Shown: positions 16,832 through 25,235, counted from the stretch's first letter. The stretch: DNA of 64,000 bases from an uncultured Oscillospiraceae bacterium (GCA_947630755.1 CANRIU010000001.1:62001-126000), one strand, 5' to 3'. The notes: generated from the sequence alone by a model not told the origin. Numbers and translations: made by a program.

Positions 16832-18040
16832 TCAGTCCCCGAAGAATTTATCGTGCACCGCCTGCACGGCCTTGTCCGCGTCCGACTCATCCACAAGGAC
16901 GCTGACCTTTATCTCGCTGGTGGAGATCATCTTTATGTTTATCTTCTTCTTCGCCAGGGCGTCGAACATCTTCACCGCCACGCCGGAGGTCATGAGCATC
17001 CCCGCGCCCACGATGCTTATCTTCGCGACGTGGGTGTCCACGTCCAGCTTTTTGTAGCCCAGCATTTCCGCGTTCTTCTCAAGGGCCTCCCTCGTCTCCT
17101 CGGCGTCGGCACGGGTGACGGTGAAGGTCACGTCCTGATTGCCGTCCCGGCCCAGGGACTGGATGATGATGTCCACGTTTATCCTCTCGTTTGCCAGTAT
17201 CCTGAATATCTTGAACGCGATGCCCGGCTCATCCTTGATGCTCACAAGGGTGAAGCGCGCCACGTTTACGTCCTTGGCTACTCCGCTGACTTCTACCTGT
17301 TCCAATTTCTTTACCTCCCTGACTTTTGTACCGGGTTTTCTCTCGTAGCTGGAGAGGACCTCCAGGTCCACGTTGTATCTCTTCGCCATCTCCACGGAGC
17401 GGTTGTGGAGCACCTTCGCGCCCATGCTGGCAAGCTCCAGCATCTCATCAAAGGTTATCTCGTCCAGCTTCTTGGCGCCCTTCACCTTGTTGGGGTCGGC
17501 GGTGTACACGCCGTCCACGTCGGTGTATATCTGGCACAGGTCCGCGTGCATCGCCGCCGCGATGGCGACAGCCGAGGTGTCGGACCCGCCCCGCCCCAGA
17601 GTAGTAATGTCGTCATATTTGTTTACGCCCTGAAAGCCGGTGACAAGCACGACCCGCCGCCCGTCCAGCTCCTTGCGTATGCGCTCCCAGCCCACGGACT
17701 TTATGGACGCGTTGGAGTAGTTGGTGTTCGTCTTGAAGTCCACCTGCCACCCCGTCAGTGATACCGCCGGTATCCCCAGGGTGTCCAGCATCATGGCGCA
17801 CAGCGCCACAGACTGCTGCTCCCCGGTGCTGAGAAGCATATCCATCTCCCGCTTTGAGGGGCGGGGGTTATATTCCAGCGCCTTCGCTATAAGCGCGTCG
17901 GTGGTCTTTCCCTGGGCGGACAGCACGACTATGACGTCGTTCCCCGCCCTGTATGTCTCGGCTATTATTCCGGCGACCCGCCTTACCTTCTCCACGTCGG
18001 CAACGGAGCTCCCGCCGAATTTTTGAACAATGAGTGCCAT
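16832..18040 (-). CDS. lysC: Aspartate kinase, monofunctional, with two ACT domains
   Basis: A 402-residue enzyme phosphorylating aspartate for Lys, Met, Thr and diaminopimelate synthesis. The kinase domain opens with KFGGSS (7-12) and contains TLGRGGSDTSAVA and IYTDVDGVYTADP. Two ACT domains occupy the last 150 residues (IKDEPGIAFKIFRILA and VGAGMLMTSGVAVKMF), so feedback by Lys and/or Thr is expected. The start is at ATG 18040 after AAGGAGG. A perfect -10 (TATAAT, 18101-18106) with a poor -35 lies upstream, within and after the hom 3' end, so lysC may have its own promoter. Downstream (16779-16811) is only a weak hairpin. Confidence 0.94.
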   Translation of the reverse strand: MALIVQKFGGSSVADVEKVRRVAGIIAETYRAGNDVIVVLSAQGKTTDALIAKALEYNPRPSKREMDMLLSTGEQQSVALCAMMLDTLGIPAVSLTGWQVDFKTNTNYSNASIKSVGWERIRKELDGRRVVLVTGFQGVNKYDDITTLGRGGSDTSAVAIAAAMHADLCQIYTDVDGVYTADPNKVKGAKKLDEITFDEMLELASMGAKVLHNRSVEMAKRYNVDLEVLSSYERKPGTKVREVKKLEQVEVSGVAKDVNVARFTLVSIKDEPGIAFKIFRILANERINVDIIIQSLGRDGNQDVTFTVTRADAEETREALEKNAEMLGYKKLDVDTHVAKISIVGAGMLMTSGVAVKMFDALAKKKINIKMISTSEIKVSVLVDESDADKAVQAVHDKFFGD

Positions 18041-18119
18041 AAACGGCCTCCTTAATTAAAATACATACGATCAATACATAAAAGCTTATGTGCCCGATAC
18101 ATTATATGACGGGTGAGCC

Positions 18120-19340
18120 TCACAGGACGCGAAAACGCGAGCGTATCTCCATCCCGGCGGTGAGCTTCTCAAGCTCCCTGCCCGTCATTGCGGGAGTGAC
18201 AAAGGCGTACTCCCCCGGTCCCGCTCCCGGGTACTCCCCCGGGAAGCTTATGAGCCGCAGGTCCCCGAAGGCCGCTCCAATGGCTGCAAGGCCGGAGCCC
18301 GTGCGGATGTACCACCTTGTCACCACGTCCTCCGCGTCCACAAGATATCCCGGCTCGGACTCATCCCAGCCTAAGTATTTTCTCGCCTTCATGTGCTTTA
18401 CCGCGTCTATGACATCCGCCACGACCGCGCTGGCTGTGGGCCGCTTGCCCGCCCCCGCGCCGTAGAACATGCACTCCCCCAGGGCGTTCCCGTGGACCAC
18501 GATGCCGTTCATCACCCCGTCCACGTTTGAAAGAAGGCTCTGCTTGTGAATGAGGTGCGGCGCCACATACGCCGTTATGCGCCCTCCCGGCAGGCGGTAC
18601 GCCCTGCCGAGAAGCTTTATCTTGCACCCTAAACGCCTTGCGTACTCCACATCCTCCAGCGTAACGCCGGATATGCCCTCTATGCGTATCTTCTCCGGGT
18701 CCACGCTCTTTCCGAAGCACAGGTCCGCGAGTATGCATATCTTCCGCGCCGCGTCAAAGCCCCCCACGTCCGCGGTGGGGTCCGCCTCGGCGTAGCCCAG
18801 GCGCTGGGCGTCTCTCAGTATCTCCTCAAAGGGCGCGCCGTCGGTTATCATCCGGGTGAGGATGTAGTTCGTGGTGCCGTTGAGTATGCCGTATATCTCG
18901 TCAAGCTCGTTGGCGGTGAGGCACTGGGTTATGGGCCTTATTATGGGTATCCCCCCGCCCACGCTGGCCTCAAAGAGGTAGTTTAAATTGCCCTGCTTCG
19001 CTATCTCGATAAGCTCGTGCCCCCGGGTGGCAACCAGCTCCTTGTTGGAGGTCACTACGCTCTTCCCCGCCATAAGCGCCCGGCGGGTGTACTCGTAGGC
19101 GATTTTCGCCCCGCCGATGGTCTCCACCACTATCTTCACGTCCGGGTCCTTCTCAATAACGGAAAAGTCGTGTATTATCCTGTCGGCAAAGGGGGAGTCG
19201 GGAAAGTCGCGTATGTCAAGAATATATTTTACATTTATCTCCTCCGCCGCGTTGTGGGTGATGCTCTGCCTGTTCTCCTCTATCACCTCGGCAACGCCGG
19301 AGCCCACGGTCCCAAAGCCAAGTATGGCTATATTTACCAT
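18120..19340 (-). CDS. hom: Homoserine dehydrogenase
   Basis: A 406-residue enzyme reducing aspartate semialdehyde to homoserine. It has a nucleotide-binding GFGTVGSG (8-15), the conserved NKELVATRG and ASVGGGIPII blocks, and ILNGTTNYILTRM with GYAEADPTADVGGFDAARK, including the catalytic lysine region. The C-terminal ACT domain (about 335-406) is expected to sense threonine. AGAGGGA precedes ATG 19340. Only 79 bp separate it from lysC on the same strand, so the two may be co-transcribed. A MITE-like repeat begins just upstream of its start. Confidence 0.94.
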   Translation of the reverse strand: MVNIAILGFGTVGSGVAEVIEENRQSITHNAAEEINVKYILDIRDFPDSPFADRIIHDFSVIEKDPDVKIVVETIGGAKIAYEYTRRALMAGKSVVTSNKELVATRGHELIEIAKQGNLNYLFEASVGGGIPIIRPITQCLTANELDEIYGILNGTTNYILTRMITDGAPFEEILRDAQRLGYAEADPTADVGGFDAARKICILADLCFGKSVDPEKIRIEGISGVTLEDVEYARRLGCKIKLLGRAYRLPGGRITAYVAPHLIHKQSLLSNVDGVMNGIVVHGNALGECMFYGAGAGKRPTASAVVADVIDAVKHMKARKYLGWDESEPGYLVDAEDVVTRWYIRTGSGLAAIGAAFGDLRLISFPGEYPGAGPGEYAFVTPAMTGRELEKLTAGMEIRSRFRVL

Positions 19341-19382
19341 TTCTGTCCCTCTTTTCCTGTGAATATATTCCCCGAAGTCCGG

Positions 19383-19553
19383 TATAATACTAATATCTAT
19401 TTAAAAGGAGACACCGAGCGGCGAGGATTTTTCGTGTAAGGCTTGGAAGACGCCGCAGGGAATACCCATTGGTATTTCCAAGGCGGCTGACGCCGCATGG
19501 CGCGAAAAAGACCGTCGCGAATGTCTTATTTTTAATTAGATATTAGTATAATA
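19383..19553. mobile_element. MITE-like element with terminal inverted repeats
   Basis: A 171-bp noncoding segment bounded by inverted repeats. Left end TATAATACTAATATCTA (19383-19399) continues TTTAAAA. The right end, read on the other strand, is TATTATACTAATATCTA continuing ATTAAAA (19553 inward). About 22 of 25 terminal positions match. Sub-terminal parts also pair (GGATTTTTCGTG with CGCGAAAAAGACC), and the centre has GGAATACC-CATT-GGTATTTCC, so the whole element can fold into one long hairpin. It carries no reading frame. It lies between hom and ytvI, which diverge. Each end contains an outward TATAAT/TATTAT-like box. A transposase source cannot be identified here. Confidence 0.6.
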
Positions 19554-19702
19554 TGACCGTGGGGAAAATCACGCACTCATAATAATATCACATCGTTTTT
19601 CGTAACGCAACTCATAATCGCCCTGAAAAAAACGAAATTTTCACCGGGCTTTTGGGCAGTAAACTGGCAATTCGACAATATAACGGGTAAAGGGGTGTCA
19701 CG
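19554..19702. other. Intergenic region between repeat element and ytvI
   Basis: Together with the element this makes a 362-bp gene-free stretch (19341-19702). The right part is AT-rich with a weak inverted pairing (GCCCTGAAAA / TTTTCACCGGGC, about 19619-19649) and a possible -10 (TATAAC, 19679-19684) without a clear -35. The ytvI ribosome site (AAAGGGGTG) follows. Nothing else is recognisable. Confidence 0.5.
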
Positions 19703-20770
19703 TTGGGGGAGCTGGGCCGCAGGGCGGCGTCATACGCCCTCTGGGCGGTTATCGCGCTAGGCGCGGGATATGTAGTCTGGCGGTTTCTCCTGCCGATACT
19801 CCTGCCCTTTATATTCGCCTACCTCACCGCCGCGGTATGCGAGCCCGTGGTGGAGCTTCTCACCTCCCGGGGCCGTCTGCGCCGGGGGATAGCCTCGGCG
19901 CTCTGCGTGCTCACGGTCCTCTCCTCGGCGGTGGGCTTCTTCCTTCTGGTGGTGACCCGTCTTTTCAACGAGGCTGTGGGCCTATTCACGGAGCTGCCCG
20001 CCCTGGCCTCCGGCCTCACCGGGTTGGCCGGCCGCGTCGAGGAGCTCGCCCGCCGGGCGGCGGCGTCGGTGCCGGAGGGGGCGAGGGAGTATCTCAGCCT
20101 CAGCCTCGAGGCTTTTTCGGACCGCGCCGCCCAGATTCCGGCGGAGGTGTCCGCCTGGGCGCTGGGAAAGCTCAGCTCCGCCGCCGCCGGAGCTCCCGGC
20201 ACGGCGCTGGGGCTTGCTACTTACGCCATAGGCTCCTTCTTCATAAGCTCCGGCTATAACGGCATAAGGGCCTTCCTCTCCCGCCAGCTGCCGGAGCGCC
20301 TGCTCGCCGCCGTCCGGAGGCTCCGGGGCGAGGTGCTGGAGTCCCTGGGCAGATGGCTACGGGCGGAGGCGGCAATAATCGGCGTGGTGTTCGCCCTTCT
20401 CACCGCGTCGCTGACACTGCTCCGGGTGGAGTACGGCGTCGTCATCGCCCTCGTCACCTCCCTCATCGACGCCCTCCCCGTGTTCGGCTCCGGGGTGGTG
20501 CTGCTGCCCTGGGCGGCGGTGTGCCTCATAACCGACGCCGCCCCCCGGGCGGCGTGGCTCGCGGTGACTTACCTCGCCGTGACCCTCACCCGCTCCTGCC
20601 TGGAGCCGAAGCTCGTGGGGGATGAGTTCGGCGTCGCCCCGGCGGCGGCGCTTCTGGCGATGTACGCGGGCTTTAAGCTCCTGGGCGTGGCGGGGATGGT
20701 CCTCTTCCCCTTCGGGCTCATGGTTGCAAGCGAGCTCAACACAAAGGGGATAATAAGGCTGTGGAAATAG
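19703..20770 (+). CDS. ytvI: Sporulation integral membrane protein YtvI (AI-2E transporter family)
   Basis: A 355-residue polytopic membrane protein of the AI-2E exporter/YtvI family. The C-terminal half has the family hallmarks: SLIDALPVFGSGVVLLPWA, a LEPKLVGDEFG segment, and AMYAGFKLLGVAGM. N-terminal hydrophobic pairs flank an amphipathic region of about residues 80-160. The start is TTG at 19703 after AAAGGGGTG. In Bacillus the homologue is a sporulation-associated membrane protein of unclear mechanism. The other sporulation genes in the window fit this assignment. The next gene starts inside its last codons. Confidence 0.82.
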   Translation: MGELGRRAASYALWAVIALGAGYVVWRFLLPILLPFIFAYLTAAVCEPVVELLTSRGRLRRGIASALCVLTVLSSAVGFFLLVVTRLFNEAVGLFTELPALASGLTGLAGRVEELARRAAASVPEGAREYLSLSLEAFSDRAAQIPAEVSAWALGKLSSAAAGAPGTALGLATYAIGSFFISSGYNGIRAFLSRQLPERLLAAVRRLRGEVLESLGRWLRAEAAIIGVVFALLTASLTLLRVEYGVVIALVTSLIDALPVFGSGVVLLPWAAVCLITDAAPRAAWLAVTYLAVTLTRSCLEPKLVGDEFGVAPAAALLAMYAGFKLLGVAGMVLFPFGLMVASELNTKGIIRLWK

Positions 20771-21129
20771 ACAAAAAAATGAAATTAAAGCTGCTCGCCG
20801 CCGGGGCGCTCTCCGGCGCCATAAACGGCTTCTTCGGCGGAGGCGGCGGAATGGCCCTGGTGCCCCTGCTCCGCGGGTGGATAAGGCTCCCGGTGAGGCG
20901 CGCCTTTGCCACGTCCGTGGCGGTGATGATGCCACTGTGCGCCGTCTCCGCCGTCTGTTACGCCGTGAGGACCGGCATCGACCTGTCCGCCGCCGCCCCC
21001 TTCCTTCTCGGCGGCCTCGCCGGGGGGCTCATCTCCGGCGTCAGCTTCCGCCGCGTCCCGCCGGGGTTGCTGGTGAAGCTCTTCGCCGCCCTTCTCATCT
21101 TCGGCGGAGTCAGGAGCGTCCTGGGATGA
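20761..21129 (+). CDS. TSUP (TauE/SafE) family permease, first half-size protein
   Basis: A 122-residue membrane protein corresponding to one half of the usual 240-260 residue TSUP transporter. It begins with the family's AGALSGAINGFFGGGGGMALVP motif (Gly-rich first membrane segment) and has three to four hydrophobic segments. GTG 20761 is used as start, overlapping the ytvI stop; ATG 20779 is an alternative. The second half is encoded by the next gene with an ATGA overlap, so the pair likely assembles into one transporter. Family members export sulfite, sulfoacetate or other organosulfur anions; the substrate is not evident here. Confidence 0.8.
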   Translation: MEIDKKMKLKLLAAGALSGAINGFFGGGGGMALVPLLRGWIRLPVRRAFATSVAVMMPLCAVSAVCYAVRTGIDLSAAAPFLLGGLAGGLISGVSFRRVPPGLLVKLFAALLIFGGVRSVLG

Positions 21130-21485
21130 CCGTACTCAATTTTCTGGCGGGGCTCGTCTGCGGCGTCCTCTCGGGCTTCGGCATCGGCGGCGGGTCGCTG
21201 CTGCTCATCTACATGACCGAGGTCCCCGGCCTCGACCAGACCGCCGCCCAGGGGATAAACCTCGTCTACTTCCTCCCCGCCTCCGCCGCCGCGGTTTACT
21301 CCCATTGGAAAAATAAGCTGATCGAAATTAAGCTCCTTCTCTGGACGGCGGTGCCCGGGTCGGTGTGCGCATTTTTGGCGGCGATGGCCGCTACCTCTCT
21401 GGATTCTCTCATCCTACGCAGATTCTTCGGCATTTTTTGCTCAATTACCGGTGTTAAAATGTTATTTACCAGCAAAAAATCTTAA
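21126..21485 (+). CDS. TSUP (TauE/SafE) family permease, second half-size protein
   Basis: A 119-residue membrane protein that repeats the TSUP half-motif (VCGVLSGFGIGGGSLLLIYM) and carries three to four hydrophobic segments. It begins inside the stop of the preceding half-size TSUP gene (ATGA, 21126-21129). Each half has its own Gly-rich entry segment, as expected for an internally duplicated transporter expressed as two chains. It ends with a basic SKKS tail next to an AT-rich promoter-like region of the regulator gene. Confidence 0.8.
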   Translation: MTVLNFLAGLVCGVLSGFGIGGGSLLLIYMTEVPGLDQTAAQGINLVYFLPASAAAVYSHWKNKLIEIKLLLWTAVPGSVCAFLAAMAATSLDSLILRRFFGIFCSITGVKMLFTSKKS

Positions 21486-21559
21486 ACTTTTTCAAAAAAA
21501 TGTTGATTTTTTCTGTAAAAAATATTACACTTGTAAAAGATATTTGGGAGGAATCAAAA

Positions 21560-22120
21560 ATGCTCGTACAAAAGAGGGAAAATCCCAGCTCAATAAGGTC
21601 AAAAAACGCAATGGCGGAGGCGCTTTTGAAGCTCATGCTCTACCGCCCCTACCCGGAGATAACCGTCTCCCATCTCACGGAGCGCGCCCACCTCTCCCGG
21701 CAGGCTTTTTACACAAATTTTCAAAAAATGGACGATATTTTGGTATATTTGCTCCATGGATTGTACAAAAGATACCTGGATAAGCTTTCCGAGGGCCTTC
21801 CCCGTCCCGACCAGCTTCTTATAGACTACTTCTTATACTGGGGCGAGAGCCGGGATTTTCTCGGTCTTCTCTTCCGCCAGGACCTGGGGTACATATTTCA
21901 AAACTGCAACCGGGCGTTTTTCCTTGAGGACACGGACATTTTAAACGGCCTGTTCACCTGCGAAGACTGGCAGCTCCCCTACGTCAAAGCCTCCCTCGCC
22001 GGGGTGACATACGAGCTTTTGTACATGTGGCTGACCCGTGACCAGGGTCTCAGCGTGGACGTTCTGAGCTCCCTCACCCGAAATCTGCTCGCCGGGGCAA
22101 TATTTGCCAGAGCAGAGTAA
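21560..22120 (+). CDS. TetR/AcrR-family transcriptional regulator
   Basis: A 186-residue regulator. An N-terminal helix-turn-helix (residues about 10-55) reads AMAEALLKLMLYRPYPEITV followed by SHLTERAHLSRQAFYTNFQ, with the YTNF signature of TetR recognition helices. The rest is helical, like the C-terminal ligand/dimer domain of DhaS-type regulators. ATG 21560 follows GGGAGG by 9 nt; an upstream in-frame ATG (21500) has no such site. The upstream 70 bp are very AT-rich and probably hold its promoter. Its target is unknown; the adjacent TSUP pair is one candidate. Confidence 0.85.
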   Translation: MLVQKRENPSSIRSKNAMAEALLKLMLYRPYPEITVSHLTERAHLSRQAFYTNFQKMDDILVYLLHGLYKRYLDKLSEGLPRPDQLLIDYFLYWGESRDFLGLLFRQDLGYIFQNCNRAFFLEDTDILNGLFTCEDWQLPYVKASLAGVTYELLYMWLTRDQGLSVDVLSSLTRNLLAGAIFARAE

Positions 22121-22171
22121 TGCTGTTCTCCAATACATAAAATCTCTGCTTTTTACGGAAAATCAGTACAA

Positions 22172-22211
22172 AAAGCCCGGACACCGCAATTTGCGGTGTC
22201 CGGGCTTTTGA
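22172..22211. terminator. Bidirectional terminator between convergent genes
   Basis: A perfect 18-bp stem (22173-22190 with 22194-22211) with a 3-nt loop; arms begin AAAAGCCCGGACACC and end in TTTT. A-runs and T-runs on both sides let it serve both the TetR gene (+) and the YtxH-like gene (-). Confidence 0.9.
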
Positions 22212-22220
22212 CCTGTGGCC

Positions 22221-22382
22221 TCACATTCCCAGGGCGTCGGAGATGTTCTCCACAATGTGCCCGGCGGTCTTGAGGAAGCGCCCCGCAGCGGTGGAGCGCT
22301 TTTTGGGCATGGCGGCGACCGCCCCCACGGCGGCCCCGGCGACCATGCCTATCATTATTCCCTTTGCGAAATCGGTATACAT
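22221..22382 (-). CDS. YtxH-like small membrane protein
   Basis: A 53-residue protein beginning MYTDFAKGIMIGMVAGAAVG, a short charged N-terminus and then one glycine/alanine-rich membrane segment. A basic PKKRSTAAGRFLK stretch and an amphipathic end follow, the layout of YtxH-domain proteins. AGAGGG lies 7 nt before ATG 22382; an upstream ATG (22409) would add nine residues but lacks a site. Function unknown; relatives are linked to envelope or stress responses. Confidence 0.65.
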   Translation of the reverse strand: MYTDFAKGIMIGMVAGAAVGAVAAMPKKRSTAAGRFLKTAGHIVENISDALGM

Positions 22383-22532
22383 TGAGATCCCTCTTTCCAT
22401 TGAATTCACGGTTATTTTACCCGGGAAAGAGGAATTATTTCATGTAAAAATAAGGTTAAGGTGGCGGGAATCCCGCCTGCGCCGATTTCCGCCACAATAA
22501 ATCTGATATTTTTCGATAAAATATCTGCTTTT

Positions 22533-22919
22533 TTATAAAAAATCAGTATGAGTTGTAAGGCAAAGCTCATACCACTGGCAGTTTTTGCAGATTTTTTCAA
22601 ATTCCGGTCCGGCGAGGATGAGCCTCCCCGCCCGGTCCTTAAGCTCCGACCATGCGGCCTCCTCCCCGGGGCGCAGACCCATTATCCGCGCCGCCGCATC
22701 GTCCATCGCCTCCACCTTTGCGAGTGTGGCGCAGGAGCCGGATACGTTGTTGGGGCAGGCGGTACAGAGCTCGTCGCTGCCGAAAACCACGCGCACCAGG
22801 GTGTCCGGCTCTGAGGCGAGCCGGGCGACCACCCGGTCCATATGGCGGGTGAAGCTCTCGTCATAGCCGTGGCCCGTGTATTTTTGTATGCACATGGCGT
22901 GGTGTGGGCGAAGGTCCAT
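22533..22919 (-). CDS. DUF1284 domain protein (cysteine-rich)
   Basis: A 128-residue protein with the DUF1284 signature: an N-terminal LRPHHAMCIQKYTGHGYDE block, then ELCTACPN, GSC, and a C-terminal CKNCQWYELC. The conserved cysteines (CxxCPN, GSC, CxxC, C) suggest an iron-sulfur or zinc site (inference; the family is uncharacterised). The ATG overlaps the birA stop as TGATG, so it is translated with birA. That coupling is the only functional hint. Confidence 0.8.
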   Translation of the reverse strand: MDLRPHHAMCIQKYTGHGYDESFTRHMDRVVARLASEPDTLVRVVFGSDELCTACPNNVSGSCATLAKVEAMDDAAARIMGLRPGEEAAWSELKDRAGRLILAGPEFEKICKNCQWYELCLTTHTDFL

Positions 22920-23689
22920 CACACTGCCCCCTTCGGTCTCAACGTTATCTCGCCGCCTGTCACGGTCTCCTCCCCGCCCTCCATGAGGCGCACTGTAAGC
23001 CCGCCGCGCTCATCGCAGCCCAGAAGCACCGCGCTGCGGCGCTCGCCGCCCCGGATAAGCTCGATCTCCTCCCCCACATACATGAGGCGGTCCCTGTATC
23101 CCCTCATGAAGGCCGTGGAGGGAAGCTCCGCCAGGGTATCTAAATACCGTCTCAAAATGGCGGCGGCCAGCTCCTCGATGGCGCCGGGGGACGCCTTCTC
23201 CGTCACAGCCCCGGCGCAGGGCAGCTCCGGGGGAAACCCGCTCGGAGGGGGCGCTATGTTCACGCCGAAGCCCGCGACCGCATAGGCGGCTCCGGCGGAG
23301 GTTATGGCGGACTCCACAAGTATGCCGCAGACCTTTTTCCCGCCAAGGTATATGTCGTTCACCCACTTTATCCCGGTCCTCACGCCGAACACCTCCTCGA
23401 TGGCCTCCGCCGCGGCAACGGCGGCGGAGGGGGTGAGAAGCGTGATGTCCCGCAGGGAAAGCTTCGGCCTTATGAGAAGGCTCATATAGAGCCCCGTGCC
23501 CTCCGGGGAGAAGAAGCTCCGTCCGTTGCGGCCCCGGCCTCCCGTCTGCCTTTTGGCGATGAGGGCAAAGGGAGCGGTCAGGGACGGCGCTCTCTCCTTA
23601 AGGGCGCTGTTGGTGGAGACGCACTCCTCCTCCACCGCCACCGAAAGCTCCGGGTGCCCCGCCAGAGCGCGGATACGTTCAGGGTCCAA
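22919..23689 (-). CDS. birA: Biotin-[acetyl-CoA-carboxylase] ligase, monofunctional
   Basis: A 256-residue biotin protein ligase that makes biotinyl-AMP and attaches biotin to carrier lysines. The catalytic domain begins at once (ECVSTNSALKE); the biotin/ATP loop is GGRGRNGRSF, and the lysine-containing KWVNDIYLGGKKVCGILVE is complete, followed by the small C-terminal SH3-like domain. It lacks the N-terminal helix-turn-helix of class II BirA, so it should not repress biotin genes. It overlaps the Cys-rich gene upstream (11 bp) and DUF1284 downstream. Confidence 0.92.
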   Translation of the reverse strand: MDPERIRALAGHPELSVAVEEECVSTNSALKERAPSLTAPFALIAKRQTGGRGRNGRSFFSPEGTGLYMSLLIRPKLSLRDITLLTPSAAVAAAEAIEEVFGVRTGIKWVNDIYLGGKKVCGILVESAITSAGAAYAVAGFGVNIAPPPSGFPPELPCAGAVTEKASPGAIEELAAAILRRYLDTLAELPSTAFMRGYRDRLMYVGEEIELIRGGERRSAVLLGCDERGGLTVRLMEGGEETVTGGEITLRPKGAV

Positions 23690-23894
23690 TGGAGAAGTCC
23701 TCGCTTTCGTATTTATCGCCCACCGGCACGGCGGGCACAGGCGGCTCGCGCTTTAAGGGGTCGTACTTAAAGCAGCGGCAGCAACCCCCGGCGGAGACGA
23801 TGCCCCGCTTGAGGCAGGCGGCCTCCGTAGGGCTTATCCGGGAGCCGAATTTGCACCAGGAGCAGCAGCGCTCCACATTTTTGTCAAAAAGCAT
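23679..23894 (-). CDS. Small cysteine-rich protein, unknown function
   Basis: A 71-residue soluble protein with seven cysteines, all in the first 45 residues (CCSWC, AACLKRG, GGCCRC), suggesting a zinc or iron-sulfur knuckle. The C-terminal 25 residues are Pro-rich and uncharged to acidic. GGGAGG precedes ATG 23894, and the 3' end overlaps birA by 11 bp, so the frame is credible. A -10-like TATAAT lies at 23955-23960 on the same strand. I do not recognise a named family. Confidence 0.65.
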   Translation of the reverse strand: MLFDKNVERCCSWCKFGSRISPTEAACLKRGIVSAGGCCRCFKYDPLKREPPVPAVPVGDKYESEDFSIGP

Positions 23895-23955
23895 AAGCTA
23901 CCTCCCAATGGGACTTTTGCCGGCGGCGCCTTGCTGCCGGGTGGATCTAAACAGA

Positions 23956-25107
23956 TTATAAACCACGCCGCCCTTTTTTTCCACAGATTTTTATACAAAT
24001 CAGGGCGACAAGGATAAAAATTACCATTATCCCCGCCGAGAGCACCGCCGAGGCCCTGAGTGCGTACCTGAAATCCACCGCGGACATCTCCGCGACCTGC
24101 CGGGCGATATACGCCCCCACGGGCACGTCGGCGCTTAAAAATGAGGCGAGAAGCCCGGCGAGGGCGGCGGAGATGAGCCCGTGCAGGAGCTTTCCCAATA
24201 TGTAGGTCTTTGCCGAGAGGCCCGTGGAGCCCAGGAATGACAGCACCTGGCAGTGCACCGACAGCCCCGCCCAGCCCAGCATGAAGGCCGCCATTGCTAT
24301 GGACGCCGGGATGCCGGACACCTCCCGGAGGCTCCACACGCCGCTGGTGAGTTCCACAAGCCCGGTGAGGAGCCTCTGGGCCCAGTCCGGGTCCACGCCA
24401 AAAAGCCCCGCAAGGGCCGTTATGTGCCCTATCACCCCGGAGACGAAGAGCAGCCTTATAAGGACGGTGAAGAATATTACAAACCCGCAGATGCCGAGGC
24501 ACCCGGAGAAGGCGGAGGAGACGCTCTTTACAAACGCCGCCGGAAACGGGAGGGCCGTGCGCCTCTGCCGGGAGGCGCGGCGGATGTCCCGCTCGCCGTG
24601 GCGGCGGAAGATGAGCCCCACGATAACCGAGGAGACTATGTGCACAAGGTAGAGTATAAGCCCCACCCGGGAGCTGGAGAATATCCCCGCGCCCACCACG
24701 CCGAAGATAAAGGCGGGGCCGGAGTTATTTGAGAAGGCCAGCATCCGCTCTGCCTCCGCCTTTGAGCAACGCCCGGACTCATAGAGCGAGATCACCGTCC
24801 GCGCCCCCACGGGGTAGCCCCCCACGAACCCCAGCAGCAGCGCCGAGGCGCAGGAGCCGTTGACGTTGAAAAGCGGCTCCATTACCGGGGACAGGGCCTC
24901 TCCCAGCATATCCGCCAGCCCCAGCTCCACCGTGAGGTTCGATATGACGAAGAAGGGAAAGAGCGAGGGTATCAGCACGTTGAAGCACAGCTTTACCCCC
25001 TCCGAGGCGGCGTCCACCATGGGCGAGGGGAAAATCAAAAGTCCCGCCGACACCGCCAGCAGCGCTGCGGCGGACACGGCGTCCGAAAGCTTCTCACGAA
25101 AAGACAT
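23956..25107 (-). CDS. ylbJ: Sporulation integral membrane protein YlbJ
   Basis: A 383-residue membrane protein with about eight to ten hydrophobic segments and the nucleoside-recognition (Gate) domain. Typical stretches are LIPSLFPFFVISNL, GFVGGYPVGARTV and LAFSNNSGPAFIFG in the first half, and a repeat of the gate-like pattern in the second. In Bacillus, YlbJ is a mother-cell sporulation protein needed for spore resistance. The start is at ATG 25107 (MSFREKL), preceded by GGGGAGGT; an in-frame upstream ATG is not supported. It diverges from the yqfCD genes. Confidence 0.85.
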   Translation of the reverse strand: MSFREKLSDAVSAAALLAVSAGLLIFPSPMVDAASEGVKLCFNVLIPSLFPFFVISNLTVELGLADMLGEALSPVMEPLFNVNGSCASALLLGFVGGYPVGARTVISLYESGRCSKAEAERMLAFSNNSGPAFIFGVVGAGIFSSSRVGLILYLVHIVSSVIVGLIFRRHGERDIRRASRQRRTALPFPAAFVKSVSSAFSGCLGICGFVIFFTVLIRLLFVSGVIGHITALAGLFGVDPDWAQRLLTGLVELTSGVWSLREVSGIPASIAMAAFMLGWAGLSVHCQVLSFLGSTGLSAKTYILGKLLHGLISAALAGLLASFLSADVPVGAYIARQVAEMSAVDFRYALRASAVLSAGIMVIFILVALICIKICGKKGRRGL

Positions 25108-25235
25108 ACTTACCTCCCCTGACCCGGCAGGAAATATCCGGCGGGGCAAATCAAAAACCGCTCCCCGCCGCTGGTATAATAATTATGCTCCGCAAATAGG
25201 ATTTAGAGATAATAGACGGCATGGGGGCGTTAAAA

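Noticed and set aside
18041..18119. Lysine riboswitch or T-box between hom and lysC
   Set aside because: The 79-bp gap is too short and shows neither the conserved L-box core nor a T-box NNNUGGG/terminator arrangement.
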